Assembly: GCF_001758225.1 (NCBI RefSeq) | Contig: NZ_MAST01000014.1 | Location: forward strand, 34,987 to 98,986 | Length of the DNA stretch: 64,000 nt | Source: Humibacillus sp. DSM 29435 | GTDB taxonomy: Bacteria > Actinomycetota > Actinomycetes > Actinomycetales > Dermatophilaceae | Direction: 5' to 3' | Position numbers and translations under genes: made by a program | Notes under the pieces: generated by a model | What the model saw: the letters and a program-made list of their open reading frames with translations, nothing else | Database searches by the model: none | What the model was told of the DNA's origin: nothing | Shown: in pieces, positions 25,222-33,689 of the stretch | Position numbering within the stretch: position 1 is the first letter of the stretch | Layout: every line of letters starts with the position of its first letter

Positions 25222-27026
25222 GCTCGCTCACCGTGGCCGACCTGCGCCGCGTGCGCCCGGAGGTGCTCGAAGAGGTCGCCGGCGGGTTGCGGCGCGAGCA
25301 GGCCCGGGTGCTCGAGGTGACCGCCGTGCTGCTCGTCGCCCGCGTCGCCCGGCTTTCGTGGGTCGGCGCAGCCGCCGACGCGGCGGGCGCCCGCTACCTC
25401 GGGCTGTCCGGTCGGCTCGGCCGTCTCGTCTTCAGACTCGGTGCGAGCGTGGATGCCCTGGAGTCTGCGGCGCCGCGCCTGCGTTCGGCCTTGGCCCTGC
25501 TCTTTCGCGCCGGCCGCAGGGCTGAAGAGGAAGGCGCCTGGGTCGACGAGTGGGGCAGTGTGCGGGTTCTGCCGAGGGCGGCTGACCCCGACGTCGTCGC
25601 AGCGGCCCTGCAGGCCCGTAGGGAGGCCCTGATGCGAGCGGAGGTCGAAGCCTTCGTGTGTCGCGCCCAGACCGTGGCTCACGACGCTGACGACGATTTG
25701 GCGCGGTCCCTCCTGGCGGCGGCCCGTGGAGTCGCTGACACCGGTCTGTCATCGGCGGGTACGGCTCCTCCACCACCAACGCTGTCGGGCGGGCTGACCC
25801 CGTTCGCCACGCAGGCCTGGTGGTCGAGCCTGAGCCCCGACCAGCGGCGACAGGTGCTGCGAGACCATCCGGAGTGGGTGGGGCCTCACGACGGCATCCC
25901 TGCTGCCGACCGGCACGCCGCCAACCTCGTGCTGCTCAGCCGTCTCGAGCGGCAGGCCCGCGCCCGGTACGACGCAGTGGCGACCGGGTGGGCCGCGCCC
26001 GACAGCATCGGGCTCACCGCCGCCAGCAACCGCCTCGCCGACCTGCGGGCGGTTCGCGAGGTGTTGGGCTGTCGCGACGGCGGTGCGCGAACGTTGCTCA
26101 TGGTCGACGGGTCAGGTGAGCTGCTCGAAGCGGCGGTGGCCGTCGGCGACGTCGACCGGGCCGGGCACGTCGCCACCTATGTCGGCGGTCTGTCGACGAC
26201 CGTCAGAGGTGACCTGCTGCGCTACGACAGCATCTTCGCCCGGATGCGGGCCGAGGCGTCGCGCGTCGGTGACGACGACGACGACCTCGCGATCGTCACG
26301 TGGCTGGGCTACCCGGCCCCGCAGAACACGAGCATCGGCGTGCCGGGAGCCAGCGTGTTCACCAGCTCGAGGGCGGAGAGCTACGCCGCCGAGCTGGCGG
26401 CCTTCACCAACGGTGTGGCAGCCTCCCGTGACCGCTACGTGCACCAGACCGTCTGGGCCCACTCCTACGGCTCGGTGCTCGCAGGCTTCGCCTTGCTGCA
26501 GCCGCATTCGATCGATGACGTCGTGATGTTCGGGTCGCCGGGTGTGCCGTTCCGCTCCATCGAAGAAACCGCACTGAAGCGGGGCGGCCTGAACGTGTTG
26601 AGGGCTGACCTCGACCCGGTGGCGACGGCCGGCCCGGTCGTGCATGACGTCGAGGCCGAGAACGTGGCTGGGTCGATCTGGCTGTCGACCGCGGCGAGCA
26701 AGGATGCCGTCAACCGCTGGGGCGCGTCGTCGGGACACAGCGGGTATCTCGATGCCGGTTCGACGAGCGAACGCAACCTGCTCGCGGTGGCCCTGGCGCG
26801 GCCCGACCGCGCGGTGGCCGCGAGCACGCGCGAGCGCACCTCCCACTTCAGCGCCGATCGGGTGGGGTCGTGGTTCGCTCGCGCCGCGAAGGGCATGCCG
26901 TGGGGGTCACCGTGGGGGTCACCGTGGGGGTCACCGTGGGGGTCACCGTTCGGCGCGCCGGTACGCCGCGCGTGGGCCCCGTTCCCGCCCGCGTCCGGTC
27001 AGCTCGACCCGACACCCCCGTCGTGA
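25218..27026 (+). CDS. DUF1023-type alpha/beta-hydrolase with WXG100-like N-terminus
   Basis: A 602-residue protein. Residues 1-150 are helical, resembling a long WXG100/LXG-like segment (LSWVGAAADAAGARYLGLSG). A hydrolase domain follows at about 250-520, with the nucleophile elbow AHSYGS (usual form GHSYGS) and DLDPVA. This is the DUF1023 architecture of putative secreted or phage-like lipases/esterases of actinobacteria. Residues about 560-577 are four copies of Trp-Gly-Ser-Pro encoded by a 12-bp minisatellite. The tail is proline-rich. It is coupled to the small protein upstream. A toxin or cell-surface hydrolase role is plausible but unproven. Confidence 0.75.
   Translation: MSSLTVADLRRVRPEVLEEVAGGLRREQARVLEVTAVLLVARVARLSWVGAAADAAGARYLGLSGRLGRLVFRLGASVDALESAAPRLRSALALLFRAGRRAEEEGAWVDEWGSVRVLPRAADPDVVAAALQARREALMRAEVEAFVCRAQTVAHDADDDLARSLLAAARGVADTGLSSAGTAPPPPTLSGGLTPFATQAWWSSLSPDQRRQVLRDHPEWVGPHDGIPAADRHAANLVLLSRLERQARARYDAVATGWAAPDSIGLTAASNRLADLRAVREVLGCRDGGARTLLMVDGSGELLEAAVAVGDVDRAGHVATYVGGLSTTVRGDLLRYDSIFARMRAEASRVGDDDDDLAIVTWLGYPAPQNTSIGVPGASVFTSSRAESYAAELAAFTNGVAASRDRYVHQTVWAHSYGSVLAGFALLQPHSIDDVVMFGSPGVPFRSIEETALKRGGLNVLRADLDPVATAGPVVHDVEAENVAGSIWLSTAASKDAVNRWGASSGHSGYLDAGSTSERNLLAVALARPDRAVAASTRERTSHFSADRVGSWFARAAKGMPWGSPWGSPWGSPWGSPFGAPVRRAWAPFPPASGQLDPTPPS
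26898..26945 (+). repeat. 12-bp minisatellite, four perfect copies (Trp-Gly-Ser-Pro)
   Basis: CCGTGGGGGTCA is repeated exactly four times and followed by a partial fifth copy (CCGT). Each unit adds four residues in frame, so copy-number changes would lengthen or shorten the C-terminal tail without breaking the gene. Confidence 0.95.
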
Positions 27027-27122
27027 ACCATGGTTCTGCGATGTTTGTGCACGTCAGCGGGTCGACACGCCGAGCGGCGTGGGTTGCCCTTGCGGTCGGG
27101 GTGGCACCGTGCCTACAGTTAC

Positions 27123-27170
27123 CCCTACATCTAGTAGTTACATCACTGTAAGTCGTCCACATGTAGTCCC
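27123..27170 (+). promoter_or_regulatory. Pair of NrdR-type boxes
   Basis: CCCTACATCTAGTAGT (27123-27138) and GTCCACATGTAGTCCC (27155-27170) both resemble the NrdR consensus (ACANTATATNTNGTGT-like, with a [TC]ACAT[CG]TAG core in this pair). The cores are 32 bp apart, the near-integral three-turn spacing known for NrdR box pairs. They lie about 190-230 bp before nrdR, whose operon they should repress. Two DnaA-box-like nonamers overlap or follow (TCGTCCACA 27153-27161, TTACCCACA 27185-27193), a weaker observation. The rest of 27027-27356 holds no gene. Confidence 0.6.
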
Positions 27171-27356
27171 CAGGCAGATGGGACTTACCCACAGGACATC
27201 CCCAGATCGTCCCCAGCCTCATCCCCAAGCCCGGCTCCGCGCCGGGCCTCGGGCGGGTGGTTGAGCGGCATACGGGGTGGCCTGTCGGTGTTGAACGGGT
27301 GGCGAGCAGACGTGGGCCACCGAGGTGCTCGTTCTCAGGGAAGGAAGGTGGCAGCC

Positions 27357-27857
27357 GTGCACTGTCCGTTCTGCCGGTACACCGACTCGCGGGTCATCGA
27401 CTCGCGCACCACCGACGACGGTACGGCGATCCGTCGGCGTCGTCAGTGCCCCGAGTGCAACCGTCGGTTCACCACGCTCGAGACCTCGAGCCTCAGCGTC
27501 ATCAAACGATCGGGGGCGGGCGAGCCGTTCAGCCGGGCGAAGGTGCTGTCGGGAGTGCGCAAGGCTTGTCAGGGTCGACCGGTCACCGAGGACGACCTCG
27601 CTCTGCTCGCCCAACGGGTCGAGGAGTCCATCCGAGGCCAGGGCAACGCCGAGATCGAGGCGCACGAGGTCGGGATGGCGGTGCTCGAGCCGCTTCGCGA
27701 GCTCGACGAGGTGGCCTACCTGAGGTTCGCCAGCGTCTATCAGGCGTGGGGCAGCCTCGAGGACTTCGAGGGGGCCATCGCGGTACTGCGCGCGGAGCGC
27801 GATGCGGTCGGCCAGGAACCACCGATCAGAGAGACCAAGCTGCACAGCCAGCAGTGA
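27357..27857 (+). CDS. nrdR: Transcriptional repressor NrdR
   Basis: A 166-residue repressor of ribonucleotide reductase genes. The N-terminal zinc ribbon has CPFC (3-6) and CPEC (31-34) and the [15 protein letters not shown] motif, and an ATP-cone domain follows (about 49-139, [20 protein letters not shown]). It senses the ATP/dATP state and binds paired NrdR boxes. GTG 27357 is chosen because AAGGAAGG lies 8-9 nt upstream and Cys3 follows at once. Two candidate NrdR boxes lie upstream and nrdJ is 98 bp downstream, so it controls its own operon. Confidence 0.97.
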   Translation: MHCPFCRYTDSRVIDSRTTDDGTAIRRRRQCPECNRRFTTLETSSLSVIKRSGAGEPFSRAKVLSGVRKACQGRPVTEDDLALLAQRVEESIRGQGNAEIEAHEVGMAVLEPLRELDEVAYLRFASVYQAWGSLEDFEGAIAVLRAERDAVGQEPPIRETKLHSQQ

Positions 27858-27955
27858 ACGACTCGGGCGCCACTGTCACCGCTGACAGCGACACTCGAGG
27901 TAGGGCCATCACACACGTACGACTGGAAGCACCACGGTCAGGGAGGCCGCAGACA

Positions 27956-30892
27956 ATGACGGAGATCGGTAACCGGAGCCCGCGCACGAAGGCAGCCACG
28001 GGTGGCGCCGCGAAGAAGGGCGTTCACATCGAGCGCATCTACACCACGCCTGGCGTGCACCCCTACGACGAGGTGAAGTGGGAAAAGCGCGATGTCGTTC
28101 AGCAGAACTGGAAGACCGGCGAGACGATCTTCGAGCAGCGCGGTGTCGAGTACCCCGACTTCTGGTCGGTCAACGCGAGCACCATCGTCACCACGAAGTA
28201 CTTCCGTGGCGCCCTGGGCACCCCCAAGCGCGAGAGCAGCCTCAAGCAGCTGATCGACCGGGTCGTGCTCACCTACGGCGCGGCCGGCAAGGCCAACGGC
28301 TACTTCGCCACCCCCGATGACGCTGAGGTCTTCGAGCACGAGCTGACCCACGCCCTGCTGCACCAGGTGTTCTCGTTCAACTCACCGGTGTGGTTCAACG
28401 TGGGCACGTCCAGTCCGCAGCAGGTGTCGGCGTGCTTCATCCTCGCCGTCGACGACTCGATGGACTCGATCCTCAACTGGTACAAGGAAGAGGGCAAGAT
28501 CTTCCAGGGCGGTTCGGGCGCCGGCCTGAACCTCTCGCGCATCCGCAGCTCGAAGGAGCTGCTCAGCAGCGGCGGAACGGCCTCGGGGCCGGTGTCGTTC
28601 ATGCGCGGCGCCGACGCGTCTGCCGGCACCATCAAGAGCGGTGGCGCCACGCGCCGTGCCGCCAAGATGGTCGTGCTCGACGTCGACCACCCCGACATCG
28701 AGGAGTTCGTCGAGACCAAGGCGAACGAGGAGAACAAGATCCGCGCCCTGCGCGACGCCGGGTTCGACATGGACCTCGGCGGCAAGGACATCGTCTCGGT
28801 GCAGTACCAGAACGCCAACAACTCGGTGCGAGTCAACGACGAGTTCATGAAGGCGGTCGAGAGCGGTACCGAGTTCGGGCTGCGTTCACGCCTTGACAAC
28901 TCCGTCATCGAGACTGTCGACGCTCGGGCGCTGTTCACCAAGATCGCCAAGGCCGCGTGGGCCTGCGCCGACCCAGGCATCCAGTACGACGACACGATCA
29001 ACGACTGGCACACCAGCCCCGAGACGGGCCGCATCACGGCCTCCAACCCGTGCTCGGAGTACATGTCGCTCGACAACTCCTCGTGCAACCTGGCCTCGCT
29101 CAACCTGCTGAAGTTCCTGCGCGACGACGACACCTTCGACGGTGAGACCTTCCAGAAGGTCGTCGAGCTCGTCATCACCGCGATGGACATCTCGATCTGC
29201 TTCGCCGACTTCCCGACCGAGGCGATCGGCCAGACCACCCGCGACTACCGCCAGCTCGGCATCGGCTACGCCAACCTCGGCGCGCTGCTCATGGCAACCG
29301 GCCTCGGCTACGACTCCGACGGTGGGCGCTCGCTCGCCGCCGGCATCACGTCGCTGCTGACCGGGGCCGCCTACAAGCGCTCCGCCGAGATCGCCGGCGT
29401 CGTCGGCCCGTACGCCGGCTACGCCCGCAACGCCGAAGCGCACAAGCGGGTCATGCGCAAGCACCAGGCCGCCAACGACGACCTCCGCACGATCGACGCG
29501 ATGGACGGCGACGTGCACAAGCTCGCCACCAAGGCGTGGGACGACGTGGTGAAGATCGGCGAGAAGAACGGTCACCGCAACGCGCAGGCGTCGGTGCTGG
29601 CACCGACCGGCACCATCGGCTTCATGATGGACTGCGACACCACCGGCATCGAGCCCGACTTCTCGCTCGTGAAGTTCAAGAAGCTCGTCGGTGGCGGTTC
29701 GATGCAGATCGTCAACCTCACCATCCCGCGGGCGCTGCGCAAGATGGGCTACACGGGCGAGACCGTCGAGGCCATCGTCGAGTACATCGCCGACAAGGGT
29801 CATGTCATCGACGCCCCGGGCCTGCGGCCCGAGCACTACGAGGTCTTCGACACCGCCATGGGTGCCCGCTCCATCTCGGCGATGGGTCACGTGCGGATGA
29901 TGGCGGCGACCCAGCCGTTCCTCTCGGGCGCCATCTCCAAGACGGTCAACCTGCCCGAAGACGCCTCGGTCGAGCAGATCGAGGACGTCTACCTGCAGGG
30001 CTGGAAGCTCGGCCTCAAGGCGCTCGCGGTCTACCGCGACAACTGCAAGGTGGGTCAGCCGCTGTCTGACGGCGGGTCGACCGCCAAGGACAAGAAGGAT
30101 GCCGCTGACTCGGCTGCGGCGGCGGTGAAGGTCGAGAAGGTGATCGAGTACCGCCCCGTCCGTCGCCGCCTGCCCAAGCGCCGCAGCTCACAGACGACCT
30201 CGTTCGCCGTCGGTGGCGCCGAGGGCTATCTGACGGCCGGTACCTACGACGACGCCCAGCTCGGCGAGATCTTCCTCAAGTTCGGCAAGCAGGGTTCGAC
30301 CCTGGCCGGCGTGATGGACGCCTTCTCGATCGCGGTGTCGATCGGTCTGCAGTACGGCGTGCCGCTCGAGACGTTCGTCGAGAAGTTCACCAACCTGCGC
30401 TTCGAGCCGGCCGGCCTGACCGATGACCCCGACGTGCGGATGGCGCAGTCGATCATGGACTACGTGTTCCGGCGCCTCGCCCTTGACTACCTCGACTTCG
30501 ACACCCGCTCCTTCATGGGCATCCACACCGCTGCGGAGCGGGCCCGCCAGCTCGAGACCGGTTCGTACGAGTCCGACGGTGAAGAGGGTGGCGAAGACCT
30601 CGCCGACGAGCTCGCCTCACTGCAGCAGTCGGCGCAGGTGGCCCGCAAGGCGCCTGAGGCGCCCAAGGCTGACGACAAGCACGAGCTGGTGGCGTCCGAG
30701 GTGAAGTCGGGTGCCGGCGCTGCCTCAGCCCGCGAGATCTCAGGTGACGTGCACAGCTCGGCCGAGCTGCTGGAGAAGTTCGGCGGCATCAAGGCAGACG
30801 CCCCGATGTGCCTGACCTGCGGCACGAAGATGCGCCCCGCCGGCTCCTGCTACGTCTGCGAAGGCTGCGGAAGCACCAGCGGCTGCAGCTGA
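27956..30892 (+). CDS. nrdJ: Adenosylcobalamin-dependent (class II) ribonucleotide reductase
   Basis: A 978-residue enzyme that converts ribonucleotides to deoxyribonucleotides using a B12-derived radical, so it works with or without oxygen. Seen: FNSPVWFNVG, GGSGAGLNLSRIRSS, the active-site NPCSEYMSLDNSSCNLASLNL, a long barrel core with APTGTIGFMMDCDTTGIEPD, and a C-terminal cysteine-rich tail (CLTC...CYVCEGCGSTSGCS) that probably carries the reducing shuttle and a zinc site. About 100 residues before that tail are low-complexity linker. ATG 27956 follows GGGAGG at 9 nt. A small inverted repeat (CTGTCA 27873-27878/TGACAG 27883-27888) lies between nrdR and nrdJ. No cobalamin riboswitch was seen. 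Confidence 0.97.
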   Translation: MTEIGNRSPRTKAATGGAAKKGVHIERIYTTPGVHPYDEVKWEKRDVVQQNWKTGETIFEQRGVEYPDFWSVNASTIVTTKYFRGALGTPKRESSLKQLIDRVVLTYGAAGKANGYFATPDDAEVFEHELTHALLHQVFSFNSPVWFNVGTSSPQQVSACFILAVDDSMDSILNWYKEEGKIFQGGSGAGLNLSRIRSSKELLSSGGTASGPVSFMRGADASAGTIKSGGATRRAAKMVVLDVDHPDIEEFVETKANEENKIRALRDAGFDMDLGGKDIVSVQYQNANNSVRVNDEFMKAVESGTEFGLRSRLDNSVIETVDARALFTKIAKAAWACADPGIQYDDTINDWHTSPETGRITASNPCSEYMSLDNSSCNLASLNLLKFLRDDDTFDGETFQKVVELVITAMDISICFADFPTEAIGQTTRDYRQLGIGYANLGALLMATGLGYDSDGGRSLAAGITSLLTGAAYKRSAEIAGVVGPYAGYARNAEAHKRVMRKHQAANDDLRTIDAMDGDVHKLATKAWDDVVKIGEKNGHRNAQASVLAPTGTIGFMMDCDTTGIEPDFSLVKFKKLVGGGSMQIVNLTIPRALRKMGYTGETVEAIVEYIADKGHVIDAPGLRPEHYEVFDTAMGARSISAMGHVRMMAATQPFLSGAISKTVNLPEDASVEQIEDVYLQGWKLGLKALAVYRDNCKVGQPLSDGGSTAKDKKDAADSAAAAVKVEKVIEYRPVRRRLPKRRSSQTTSFAVGGAEGYLTAGTYDDAQLGEIFLKFGKQGSTLAGVMDAFSIAVSIGLQYGVPLETFVEKFTNLRFEPAGLTDDPDVRMAQSIMDYVFRRLALDYLDFDTRSFMGIHTAAERARQLETGSYESDGEEGGEDLADELASLQQSAQVARKAPEAPKADDKHELVASEVKSGAGAASAREISGDVHSSAELLEKFGGIKADAPMCLTCGTKMRPAGSCYVCEGCGSTSGCS

Positions 30893-30942
30893 GGACGAGT
30901 TGCGCGGAGTGTCACGCAGTCGCGTGATTGACAGTTTCTATG

Positions 30943-30966
30943 GTTATCGCTTCTCGAAGCGATAAC
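30943..30966. repeat. Perfect 10-bp palindrome downstream of nrdJ
   Basis: GTTATCGCTT (30943-30952) and AAGCGATAAC (30957-30966) are exact inverted repeats around CTCG. The low GC and symmetry are unlike the neighbouring GC-rich hairpins, so it could be an operator, a recombination site or a terminator. Confidence 0.6.
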
Positions 30967-30980
30967 ACCGACAAAGCCGT

Positions 30981-31011
30981 CGCCCCGGGCCCCCTGATGG
31001 GGTCCGGGGCG
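30981..31011. terminator. Strong GC hairpin between nrdJ and the CBASS-like genes
   Basis: CGCCCCGG (30981-30988) pairs with CCGGGGCG (31004-31011), and the stem continues inside with a wobble and CCCC/GGGG around CTGAT. It is a probable nrdJ terminator and insulates the downstream genes. Confidence 0.65.
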
Positions 31012-31056
31012 GTGGACGTTCGTACACCTGAAAGGAGAAGCAGTAGGCGAAAAGCA

Positions 31057-31086
31057 CGATGCGCCCGGCGGGAACCGGGCGCATCG
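31057..31086. terminator. Second insulating hairpin upstream of the CBASS-like genes
   Basis: CGATGCGCCCGG (31057-31068) pairs perfectly over 12 bp with CCGGGCGCATCG (31075-31086) around a 6-nt loop. Together with the hairpin at 30981 it should block read-through from nrdJ. The CBASS-like promoter must then lie in 31087-31195. Confidence 0.6.
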
Positions 31087-31195
31087 TCGGCAGAACTGAG
31101 TCTGCATGTTTGTCCACGCACATCAGACCACGTTCCTGTCGTTCGCGTCCAGATACTCGGCGTGTTGTACGAGTCACTTTCGACAGGAGAATCTG

Positions 31196-32788
31196 ATGAC
31201 TGGCAAGGTTTTTGACGCCTTCAAGGCGTTTGACAAGAAGTTGAAGCTTGACCCGGCAGTCACCCAGCAGGCGCGCGACGTTGCCACCGACCTGGAGCAG
31301 TGCCTGCGGGATGCGGGGCTACTGCAGTCCCGGCTGCTCCAGGGGTCGTTCGGCCGCAAGACGATGCGCCCGCCGCTCAAGGATGTCGACATGGTCGTCG
31401 TCCTGCCGGACCGCCTCATGGAGCACCGCACAGAGCCTGGCATGTCCGAGTGGGCCATGGACAAGATCCGCAGGGCCATCGTCGATGCGAACATCGTGCC
31501 CGGCGTTGCCTTCGACGTAGACCAGGCACATGCGCACGCGCTTCAGCTGACTATCGCTGGGCAGGCTTTCACGGTCGACCTGGTGCCGGCGTTCGAGACC
31601 GAGAGCCCCGACGACGGCTGGCTCTACATCGCGGACCGCGATAAGGACCAGTGGACGAAGCTGTCCGACGTGCGACGGCTGCGCGACAAAGTCGCCGCAC
31701 GCAACCAGGACTGCGGTGGGGTCTGGGTCAACCAGGTCCGGCAGGCGAAGCACTCCCTCGACCGTGACGCGGAGGTCAAGGGGATGGTCTGCGGACTGCT
31801 CGTCGAGTCCGTTGCCTACGAGGCGGTTACCAAGAAAATGGCGCCGCAGCAGGCGATGGTCGCCACCTTCAGCGTGGCCGTGGACAGGCTGTCGGAACCG
31901 TACGCCGGGCTCGCGCAGGACGACCTGACCGGCAAGTGGTCCGGTGCCGAACGCGCGCAGGTCCTCCGGTTCTTTGAGGAGCACCTGCGCAAGGCCGTCG
32001 AAGCGGTTCGCCTGGAGAACGCAGGCGACCCGGTCGCGGCCGTGCACGCTTGGCGCTACGTTTTCGGTGATCTGTTCCCGCAGGCTGGCGTGAGCTTCTC
32101 GGAGCGTCTGAAGACCATCGGTCAGATCGGCGGGGCGGTGACCGCGGACGGCCTGCTGACCACGGCCGCCGGTAACGCGCGCCCGGTCCGCCCTTGGCGC
32201 GCGATGGCCGTCGACGAGGTCAGCACCCTGCCGCCCACATTGCTGGCGTCCAGGCGTTCGAATATCGAAGTCTCGCCACCGTCGATGGATAACCTGCTGG
32301 CTGACCCCGCCCGCGTGGCCAAGGACGTTGCCTCTGGCAACGTGGTGTGGGGGGCCGCCAACGTCGTGGGTCGCCTGCTCAGCAACGGGCTCGCGGTCAA
32401 GCTCGAGCTGGACCTCCTTCCCCTTCCCTCAGCCGCGGAGGAGGGGTACCCGACGGAACGGGTTCGCGTGGTCGTGACGCGCGAGCGTGAGGTGCTGGTG
32501 TACTCGGTCAGCGAGCGCCGGCGGACGTGGCGTCACCGCAACGACGTCGGCCCGCGGATGCTGTGCCTGCAGCACCCCGGTGATGACCCTGCCCTGCTCT
32601 GGCTGTGGGACGACGGGCTGGAGGACCTGCTGACGAGGGTGCGCCTGCACGCGCTGTCCGAGGAGGCGTTCCGCCGTGAGGGACGGTGGCCCGGAGAGGA
32701 GCTCCCGCACGGCCATCCGCAGGACGGCGTGGTTTGGCCGGTCGCGAGCGAGGCCATGCGCGACGCCCTCACGAGGTGGTCGCGATGA
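31196..32788 (+). CDS. CD-NTase (cGAS/DncV-like) cyclase with C-terminal E2-like domain
   Basis: A 530-residue protein. The N-terminal half is a CD-NTase: GSFGRKTM (Gly50-Ser51) and the metal-binding DVDM (Asp63, Asp65) and TVDLV (Asp128), all intact, followed by the helical OAS-type second half to about 310. Such enzymes make cyclic oligonucleotide alarms in CBASS anti-phage defence. Residues about 365-515 differ: a beta-rich stretch (VRVVVTREREVLVYSV), then HRND, MLCLQHPGDD with Cys457, a Trp-rich turn and SEEAFRREGRWPGEELPHG. This order resembles the stand-alone E2-like proteins of short type II CBASS (LCLY-P...W...E-x-WxxTGxWxGGGxHP), in which the Cys is catalytic. ATG 31196 follows AGGAGA. 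The cyclase call is strong; the E2-like call is a motif-based inference. Confidence 0.8.
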   Translation: MTGKVFDAFKAFDKKLKLDPAVTQQARDVATDLEQCLRDAGLLQSRLLQGSFGRKTMRPPLKDVDMVVVLPDRLMEHRTEPGMSEWAMDKIRRAIVDANIVPGVAFDVDQAHAHALQLTIAGQAFTVDLVPAFETESPDDGWLYIADRDKDQWTKLSDVRRLRDKVAARNQDCGGVWVNQVRQAKHSLDRDAEVKGMVCGLLVESVAYEAVTKKMAPQQAMVATFSVAVDRLSEPYAGLAQDDLTGKWSGAERAQVLRFFEEHLRKAVEAVRLENAGDPVAAVHAWRYVFGDLFPQAGVSFSERLKTIGQIGGAVTADGLLTTAAGNARPVRPWRAMAVDEVSTLPPTLLASRRSNIEVSPPSMDNLLADPARVAKDVASGNVVWGAANVVGRLLSNGLAVKLELDLLPLPSAAEEGYPTERVRVVVTREREVLVYSVSERRRTWRHRNDVGPRMLCLQHPGDDPALLWLWDDGLEDLLTRVRLHALSEEAFRREGRWPGEELPHGHPQDGVVWPVASEAMRDALTRWSR

Positions 32789-33423
32789 ACGACCTTCTTT
32801 GGACCATGATCGGTGATGACGGCAACGGTGCTGGCTGGGTCATCCTCACCGTCATCCTGACCAGCGGCGTGGTGAGCGCCCTCGTCACCAAGCTGTTGGA
32901 ACGCGGAGCCAAACGCGATGAGCGAGTCCGCGACGGCTATGCGGACAGCACCGCCGTCCTCGTGGCATGGGGCGAGTTCCCGTACCGCGTCGCCCGCCGG
33001 ACGTCAGACGAGGCCGAGGTCTGCGCCGCCCTGGTCGGTCGCGGCCACGACGCACAGGAAGGCCTTGCCTGCCGGCATGCCTGGATAGTCGGGGAGTCCG
33101 TTGTTATGAGCGAGTTCTACTCAGCCATCACCGTCCAGTTGCGCCCTCAGGTCGCCGATGCGACCCAGGCCGCGTGGCGTCGAGCACCGGCGTCTGGAGG
33201 GGCTGGCATGGTGCTCTCCGACGGGCAGCCCATGCCGCAGGTCGAGGTCCAGCGCTTCGTGGACCTGTGGTGTCTGGCGCTGCGATACCGGTTTGGTTGG
33301 CGTCGGTGGGTGTTCATGCCGGGCCTCCTCCGACGTGCCATATCCAACTGCGGGGTACCGCTCGCTGGTCCGCTGTGTCCCACCATTCGAAAGGGCACCA
33401 GTCCGCGACCAGGTAGTCGTTAA
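32785..33423 (+). CDS. Single-helix membrane protein coupled to the CD-NTase (candidate effector)
   Basis: A 212-residue protein whose ATG overlaps the CD-NTase stop (ATGA), so the two are made together. Residues 16-36 ([20 protein letters not shown]) form the only clear transmembrane helix. After a basic stretch ([15 protein letters not shown]) the rest is predicted cytoplasmic and mostly helical, with five Trp residues in 92-185. The tail from about 188 onward is rich in Pro/Gly/Arg and looks poorly structured. I do not recognise a family. By position in a two-gene CBASS it would be the nucleotide-activated effector, killing by membrane damage, but it has fewer helices than the usual 2TM-4TM effectors. 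A partner protein that tethers the cyclase is the alternative. Confidence 0.65.
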   Translation: MNDLLWTMIGDDGNGAGWVILTVILTSGVVSALVTKLLERGAKRDERVRDGYADSTAVLVAWGEFPYRVARRTSDEAEVCAALVGRGHDAQEGLACRHAWIVGESVVMSEFYSAITVQLRPQVADATQAAWRRAPASGGAGMVLSDGQPMPQVEVQRFVDLWCLALRYRFGWRRWVFMPGLLRRAISNCGVPLAGPLCPTIRKGTSPRPGSR

Positions 33424-33689
33424 ACGGACGACGGGACTGCGCACACCTAAGGCCCTGTCCCCCAGTAGTCCTCCCGTCAGCTCCACCCGCGGCCTGCTCG
33501 AGACGCTTGACTAGCTTTGCTCGACGCGGACCTGCGGCTGCCCCGATGACGAGCTGCAGCGGCATCCGCGGCCGCCCGTCTGAGTGTTGTCTGAGTGGTC
33601 ACAAAGCTGCTCTCTCACGCGGCACAAGGCGAGACGATGGGGGTGCCCGGAGCAGGGGCTCGGGCCGACCCACGGAAGAGGTGTTGACC

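Noticed and set aside
26898..26945. Possible CRISPR-like or other spaced repeat array
   Set aside because: Units are contiguous 12-mers without spacers and encode in-frame WGSP; it is a minisatellite. No CRISPR array or cas gene was seen in the window.
27357..27955. T-box or cobalamin riboswitch before nrdJ
   Set aside because: The 98-bp nrdR-nrdJ spacer and the 330 bp before nrdR contain no B12-box-like or T-box-like sequence; only NrdR-type boxes were found.
31196..33423. Integrative element boundaries (att repeats, integrase, tRNA) around the CBASS-like module
   Set aside because: No integrase, transposase or tRNA gene and no flanking direct repeat could be found by eye on either side.
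33315..33423. Frameshift in the tail of the CBASS-like partner gene
   Set aside because: The Pro/Gly/Arg-rich tail looks out of place, but no alternative frame restores recognisable sequence, so it is left as the natural C-terminus.
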